Positions 5,837 through 10,100 of a stretch of DNA of 10,100 nucleotides are shown here, one piece after another. Positions within the stretch are counted from its first letter, which is position 1; the number at the start of each line of letters is the position of its first letter. The translations under genes were made by a program, and so were the position numbers. The notes under the pieces were generated by a model. It was not told the origin of the DNA. It ran no database searches and saw only the letters and a list, made by a program, of their open reading frames with translations. This DNA is from JAAYWY01 sp050945275 (lineage in GTDB: Bacteria; Bacillota; DTU030; DUMP01), in the NCBI GenBank assembly GCA_050945275.1, contig JBMNSQ010000059.1, positions 1 through 10,100 of the forward strand. Direction: 5' to 3'.

Positions 5837-7383
5837 TTAGCGGCTTTCTCACTACACGAATTAAACAGGAAAAACTTGTTCTTCAGATACTCAATTATAG
5901 TTTTCTACTGGTGGCTTTATGGCTGATACCTATTGTCTTACAGGGAACACCTCGCTTTGCTTCTACCTATAAAACCATGGGATTTGTTGAATATATTTAT
6001 CGTACCGGCCGATTAAATCCGGCTGACTGGGAATTATTTTACCATAACTGGCCTGGCTTTTCCCTGCTCGCGGCGGCTTTCTGGATAACAACCGGTATAG
6101 AGAGCATTTACCCGGTGGCGCTACTGTATCCTGTCTTTATGCACAGTCTTATGGCGTTGGTGCTGTATTGGCTATTAAGAGAGCCGACACAAGATATTGG
6201 GTTCCCTAATGCTTGGTATCTAGCTGGAGCTTTTTATCTGATTGCTAACTTTGTCAACCAAGACTACTTCTCCCCACAAAGTGTAGGCTATTTCTTGCTT
6301 TCTATCATCACCGTTTTGCTGGTTCACCGTAAAGATTGGTTGTATGCTCAAGAGAAAATGATTGGATACAAAATAGCACTTTTTCTATTATTTGCTGCCT
6401 TAACCATGACCCATATCCTATCTTCATTGGTGGCACTAGCTCTATTTATTGTGTTTTATCGGTTTGAAAAAGAGACTTATGTAAACATAGTGCTTTTTAG
6501 TATTGTGGTGCTGGTGTCCTGGACAATTTATGGCGCAGTTACCTACTTCGATGCCCATGTCGCCAATATTGTACAGGACATTTGTCGACTGGACCGGGTT
6601 TGGAGCGCCAACATAAGCCACCGCATTGCAGGAAGCCCGGAGCATGTTCTAATTGGGCAAATACGGATTGTTTACGCCGCTTGTTTAGGACTAAGCGGTG
6701 TTGTTGGTTGGCTATTTTATACCAATACAAAGATAAAGCAGTTTGCAGCAATTTCTATAAGAAAGATATTCCGGCGGGAGCAAGTAAGCCTAAAAAGTGT
6801 AGACAAAAATCGACAACAGCTTTTCCTTGATTTTTTAAAGGTATCCATTGCAAGCCTAGGAGTATCAGGGGTCTTGGTCTATGGCGGCGAATCTTTTATG
6901 CGCGCTTACTTATTGATGTTGATACCATTAGCTTTTGCTTGCATAAGCTTCGCCGATCCCAAAAAGCGGTTAATCTGGTTGTTGTTATTTTATATTTTGG
7001 CGTTGCCGTTTCACTTTATCGCTCACTACGGAAATGAGCTCGTGGACTATGTAAATCCAGGCATTATTCAGGGGTCGGACTTTCTGGCACAACATTCAGG
7101 TGGTGGGTATGTGATTGGGCATGATCAAATCTTAGGAAACCCTGTGCATACGGAAAAGTTTATTTCTTTGGCCTGGGACCAATATCTTGACAACCAAACT
7201 GCTTGGTTCAATAAAGGCTACCATATTTATCTATCGCTGGGACCTTGGGAAAGAAACAACTGGTGGTTGTTTCAAAATAATCCGGACTTCGTGACGACAA
7301 TGGCTGTTAAGCTGAAGAAGGAGCGAAATAGTGCACTGTTCTACAGTAACGGAGAGATAGACCTTTACAATCTATACCCCTAA
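5815..7383 (+). CDS. Large polytopic membrane protein, GT-C glycosyltransferase-like, 5' end apparently missing (about 522 aa)
   Basis: A hydrophobic protein with roughly nine or ten membrane segments and a mostly soluble C-terminus (about the last 120 residues, probably outside). Near the N-terminus a membrane segment (about 22-42) is followed by a loop carrying YKTMGFVEYIYRTGRLNP (52-69) and NWPGFSLLAAAF (78-89), a layout reminiscent of the first external loop of GT-C/ArnT-like sugar transferases; the catalytic acidic residues typical of that loop are not obvious. The frame is open from a TGA at 5794, and the first possible start is GTG at 5815, which lacks any ribosome site and begins inside a hydrophobic segment; the first ATG is not reached until about 5977. 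The gene therefore seems to have lost its start in the same event that truncated the GT2 upstream. It might still be translated by coupling, as it overlaps the GT2 remnant by 22 bases. Confidence 0.65.
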   Translation: MAIAVGLVSGFLTTRIKQEKLVLQILNYSFLLVALWLIPIVLQGTPRFASTYKTMGFVEYIYRTGRLNPADWELFYHNWPGFSLLAAAFWITTGIESIYPVALLYPVFMHSLMALVLYWLLREPTQDIGFPNAWYLAGAFYLIANFVNQDYFSPQSVGYFLLSIITVLLVHRKDWLYAQEKMIGYKIALFLLFAALTMTHILSSLVALALFIVFYRFEKETYVNIVLFSIVVLVSWTIYGAVTYFDAHVANIVQDICRLDRVWSANISHRIAGSPEHVLIGQIRIVYAACLGLSGVVGWLFYTNTKIKQFAAISIRKIFRREQVSLKSVDKNRQQLFLDFLKVSIASLGVSGVLVYGGESFMRAYLLMLIPLAFACISFADPKKRLIWLLLFYILALPFHFIAHYGNELVDYVNPGIIQGSDFLAQHSGGGYVIGHDQILGNPVHTEKFISLAWDQYLDNQTAWFNKGYHIYLSLGPWERNNWWLFQNNPDFVTTMAVKLKKERNSALFYSNGEIDLYNLYP

Positions 7384-7450
7384 AATACACCGGCCTCAGT
7401 TAATGCTGTACTGGGTTTATAAGGGTTATCTGTTACTTGTGCTCTTTGTG

Positions 7451-7478
7451 TTGCATGCACGACGTTGATTGTTATAAG
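7451..7478 (+). promoter_or_regulatory. Weak candidate promoter before the deacetylase-like gene
   Basis: TATAAG at 7473-7478 is a good -10 match; TTGCAT (7451-7456) is a poor -35 at 16 bases distance. It lies in the 130 bp gap after the membrane protein, where no terminator hairpin was found. The gap may mean the downstream genes have their own start of transcription. Confidence 0.3.
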
Positions 7479-7513
7479 TGAGGATAAAAAATTAACAGGA
7501 GGACGTCAACAAA

Positions 7514-9358
7514 ATGAAAGATAAGCGTGAACTTAAGTTTGGCATTGTGCTGCTGCTTCCGTTACTCCTCTTATGTTTGGCTTTGGGCTATCCGCCCTCC
7601 CAAGAAATTCAACATAATGAAAAGGTAGCTGTGATGATCAATTCCAGCTGGGATTGGAGCCACGGTTGGCCGGAGACGGATTATTTGTCAATGCTCAGGG
7701 AAACAGTAAGCGCCCTGGACTACCTAGGGTATCGGTATGACTTGGTAAACGAGACCATAGCCCAGGATGACCTAAATTCTTATGCGATGGTCATTTCCGT
7801 TACCGGCACCAATGGGGAGAAAATATTGGACTATAGTACAAACACTGGTCGGGCGGTGCTTGTACTATATGATGTTGGTCCGGAACTTAGCACTGGCCTT
7901 GACATTACCCGGGGTAAGTTCATTCTTGGCCCTGAAGGGGTTCCTGAGATAACGAGCGAAAGCCCCCTAACTCAAGGATTGGTTAGCGAATACGGGTCAC
8001 TCCCCTTGTGGGGAGCTTATGACCACTCATTTGGTCCGGAAGCAAAAGTGCTATTAAAAAATCCCGAAGGATTGCCTGTGCTGACGGAGCAAAAAAGTTC
8101 CTCCGGGCACTTCGTGTTCTTACTCACCAGGGCCCTAAACTGGAATGCCTATAGTTACCGCTTGCTGGATAACTTGATCCAGAACACTACTACCCTAGCC
8201 AAGATCGGTGGGATACCGTATGCCATGGATGTACCGGTAATCATTCGGTTGGACGACTACTCGTCAGGGTCACATTTCTGGCAAGCTTACACCGATATTA
8301 CCTCAAAACTGACTATAGCAGCGATTATGGGCCACATGGACGAAGACGGGTGGTTGACTATGGAGCAAACAGGGGTTGATATTGTACCTCATGGATACGA
8401 ACACGAAGATCTTTCTGCTTTGAGCTATGAACAGCAGGCAGAAATTATTGCCCGTACAGTAGAAAAATACCACCACTATACTGGCGGCCATCAACCAATG
8501 GGCTACATTGCTCCCTACAACCGCATCAACGAAGATACAACCAAAGCGTGCTCGGAGAACGGGCTCTCTTGGATCACCACTTATCATGGTATGGCCCAAA
8601 TTCCCCGGCATTATTACCAAGACTTCGCAAACCCGGTTTGGGTACTTGGAGCTAGACCGGAAACCTTTGCTGACTCATCTGCAGTAGAAGAAGCGTTAGC
8701 AGAAGGGGCGGTAGAAGAAAAGCCTCTTTTACTTGTCGAACATCCATCGGCCTGCCTAGAGGAAGGCCGCTTAGAAGATTCTCTGTCCGCACTGCAAGCT
8801 ATTGTTAATTACGTTGATACCCATGACAGTTACTATTTGACCGGTATAAAAGATTACTTTCGCCACCTCATTGACCAGAAGCAGGTGTGCTCGGTTGATA
8901 ACTTCATTGTAGTCGAAAAAGAGATCGCGCCCGGACTAACTTTCACCTCTCCTGGCTTTGACCGGGATCATATGGTGCAATTAGGCAGCATCGTACCCAT
9001 ATTTTACCGTAATAATTCCACGGTGCTTCCTGCTCTAGAGCCAGGAAGATACCCACTGATACCGGTACAAGATATGCCTGTTCTTCTTAAACCCGGTCCA
9101 GGTGTGGTTATAAAAAGCGCTGTTTACTATCCGGAAGAAAAAAGGGCCGAGATTCTACTAGAAGCAGTCAAAGTCAAAGATATCGAGCTTAACATAGAGC
9201 GTATGCCAGCCGGTTCCTATCTGGTGGAGTTAGCCCAGCATGGTGAAGCCAAGAGCCTTTATTCGGCCAGTCTATCTCCTGATGAGGATGGCACGCTGCA
9301 GGTACCGCTCCAGCTGCCGCCAGATACTTTGCTCCAGTTAAACATCTCCTCGAAATAA
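7514..9358 (+). CDS. Exported two-domain protein with polysaccharide-deacetylase-like (NodB-fold) domain (614 aa)
   Basis: Begins with a basic start and a hydrophobic stretch (residues 9-25, IVLLLPLLLLCLALGY), so it is exported or membrane-anchored. Residues about 36-230 form a Rossmann-like, GATase-like domain (for example KVAVMINSS, AMVISVTGT, RAVLVLYDVGP). Residues about 235-455 resemble the polysaccharide-deacetylase superfamily: R245-L-D247-D248 as the acid pair, H293-x3-H297 in VPHGYEHED as metal ligands, YIAPYN at 331-336, and L-V-E-H410 as the late histidine. The metal triad and catalytic acid are therefore present, although the usual Arg of the third motif is missing. Residues about 465-614 look like beta-sandwich repeats. 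It resembles large DUF2194/DUF2334-type proteins; I cannot assign the exact family. AGGAGG (7497-7502) precedes ATG at 7514 by 11 bases. Probably removes acetyl groups from, or otherwise trims, the exported glycan (inference). Confidence 0.8.
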   Translation: MKDKRELKFGIVLLLPLLLLCLALGYPPSQEIQHNEKVAVMINSSWDWSHGWPETDYLSMLRETVSALDYLGYRYDLVNETIAQDDLNSYAMVISVTGTNGEKILDYSTNTGRAVLVLYDVGPELSTGLDITRGKFILGPEGVPEITSESPLTQGLVSEYGSLPLWGAYDHSFGPEAKVLLKNPEGLPVLTEQKSSSGHFVFLLTRALNWNAYSYRLLDNLIQNTTTLAKIGGIPYAMDVPVIIRLDDYSSGSHFWQAYTDITSKLTIAAIMGHMDEDGWLTMEQTGVDIVPHGYEHEDLSALSYEQQAEIIARTVEKYHHYTGGHQPMGYIAPYNRINEDTTKACSENGLSWITTYHGMAQIPRHYYQDFANPVWVLGARPETFADSSAVEEALAEGAVEEKPLLLVEHPSACLEEGRLEDSLSALQAIVNYVDTHDSYYLTGIKDYFRHLIDQKQVCSVDNFIVVEKEIAPGLTFTSPGFDRDHMVQLGSIVPIFYRNNSTVLPALEPGRYPLIPVQDMPVLLKPGPGVVIKSAVYYPEEKRAEILLEAVKVKDIELNIERMPAGSYLVELAQHGEAKSLYSASLSPDEDGTLQVPLQLPPDTLLQLNISSK

Positions 9359-9397
9359 GCAGTACACCATAACCTCCCTTCCCTTGAGGTGATTTGT

Positions 9398-10100
9398 TTG
9401 CAGACTTTCCCCAATAAACCACAGGCATCTGTGTATTGGCTTACTATACTACGACACCTAAATGCAAAACACCCTTCTCTTTATGGCAATGCCTTCTACC
9501 TTATTTTGAACAGCGTGGCTACGTCCTTGTTGGGTTTTGTTTTTTGGAACCTAGTTACTCGCTCTTTTTCTCCGTTAGAGGTTGGCCTTGGCTCATCCTT
9601 GATATCGGTTTCGGCTTTACTGGCGGTTTTATCTGACCTAGGTCTCGGCATTGGTTTGATCCGTTTCGTACCCGAAAAAGGTGGTACAACACATGGCTTG
9701 GTTAACGTTGTCTTCACAATAGTGGCCATAGTGGCGACAGTATTAGCCCTGTTGTACCTGATAGGAATTCGGTACTGGTCACCAATGCTGCAGTTTATAA
9801 GCCAAGATTTTTGTCTGCTTGGATGGTTTATCATTTTTTCTGCAGGCACTGCCTTCTCTTTGGTTACCGATCATGCTTTATTAGCTAAGCGCCGGGCCTG
9901 CTTTGTCTTCTGGAAAAACTTAATTATTTGCTTGCTCAAGCTGCCCTTACCCATCGTAGCTTTTCGTTCCTACAGCGGTTATGGTGTTTTTGCTGCCACT
10001 GGAACAGCCATCTGGGCAGGTATAATGTTGTCTTGGTTTTATTTCCTACCGCTAGCATACCCTGGTTATTATCCCCGGCCAATTTTGATGGGCCAAGAAA
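9398..10100 (+). CDS. Wzx-like polysaccharide flippase, MOP/MATE superfamily (partial, TTG start)
   Basis: The N-terminal 234 residues of a polytopic membrane protein that probably moves lipid-linked glycan across the membrane. Start is TTG at 9398, with GAGGTG (9386-9391) 6 bases upstream; the frame is then open without interruption to the window end. Membrane segments lie at about residues 31-52, 66-86, 100-123, 140-158, 172-190 and 195-218, and the pattern NAFYLILNSVATSLLGFVFW, then LVTRSFSPLEVGLGSSLISV and LLAVLSDLGLGIGLIRFVPE is typical of oligosaccharide flippases of the Wzx/MurJ-like MOP superfamily. Full members are about 420-500 residues, so around half is missing. It starts 39 bp after the deacetylase-like gene, in the same direction. 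Its place at the end of glycosyltransferase and deacetylase genes fits export of their product. Confidence 0.88.
   Translation, partial: MQTFPNKPQASVYWLTILRHLNAKHPSLYGNAFYLILNSVATSLLGFVFWNLVTRSFSPLEVGLGSSLISVSALLAVLSDLGLGIGLIRFVPEKGGTTHGLVNVVFTIVAIVATVLALLYLIGIRYWSPMLQFISQDFCLLGWFIIFSAGTAFSLVTDHALLAKRRACFVFWKNLIICLLKLPLPIVAFRSYSGYGVFAATGTAIWAGIMLSWFYFLPLAYPGYYPRPILMGQE

Noticed and set aside
6442..6830. Three short open frames on both strands inside the large membrane protein
   Set aside because: They lie within a long intact hydrophobic coding frame, lack ribosome sites and show no family resemblance.
9436..9636. A separate 66-codon gene or a frameshifted flippase
   Set aside because: The TTG-started frame is continuous and gives a proper flippase from 9398 to the window end, so the short ORF is an out-of-frame shadow and no frameshift is needed.

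Overview
The window looks like a chromosomal segment from a Gram-positive anaerobe of the Clostridia (Peptococcaceae- or Moorella-like). This is inferred from gene content: an ORP/NifX-type metal-cluster operon with a ferredoxin-containing MinD ATPase and a Gly-rich DUF5320-like protein, strong AGGAGG-type ribosome sites, and frequent GTG/TTG starts. No rRNA, tRNA, CRISPR array, transposase or phage gene was seen.

Minus-strand block (about 1-2480). Reading right to left it holds a NifU/IscU-type Fe-S scaffold (2386-2012), a strong hairpin, a small Gly-rich DUF5320-like protein (1818-1444), two NifX/ORP-like small proteins (1418-1056 and 1013-684), and the first two thirds of a MinD-family ATPase carrying two 4Cys ferredoxin motifs (671 to the window edge). 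Good promoter-like sequences precede the scaffold gene and the DUF5320-like gene. The last two genes are tightly packed, and the ATPase ribosome site overlaps the preceding stop codon. Together they suggest assembly or carriage of a metal-sulfur cluster. This is not nitrogen fixation, since no nitrogenase genes are present.

Divergent spacer (about 2387-2899). No gene was found, but it holds two GC-rich hairpins, one of them 17 bp and terminator-like, lying between the 5' ends of two divergent operons. That placement is unexpected.

Plus-strand block (2900 to the window edge). This is an envelope or surface-glycan locus: a DUF1616 membrane protein, a CPBP (CAAX-type) intramembrane protease overlapping it by one base, a small two-helix membrane protein, a complete DPM1-like GT2 glycosyltransferase, a second GT2 gene broken after about 50 codons, a large polytopic membrane protein lacking a proper 5' end, an exported two-domain polysaccharide-deacetylase-like protein, and a Wzx/MOP-type flippase starting at TTG and running off the window. 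The most notable anomaly is the abrupt join near 5790-5815, where the GT2 N-terminus runs into the membrane protein. It looks like an internal deletion or an assembly join.

Working model (inference): the glycosyltransferases and the polytopic protein build or elongate a lipid-linked glycan, the flippase exports it, and the exported deacetylase-like protein modifies it outside the cell. The roles of DUF1616 and the CPBP protease are unknown.
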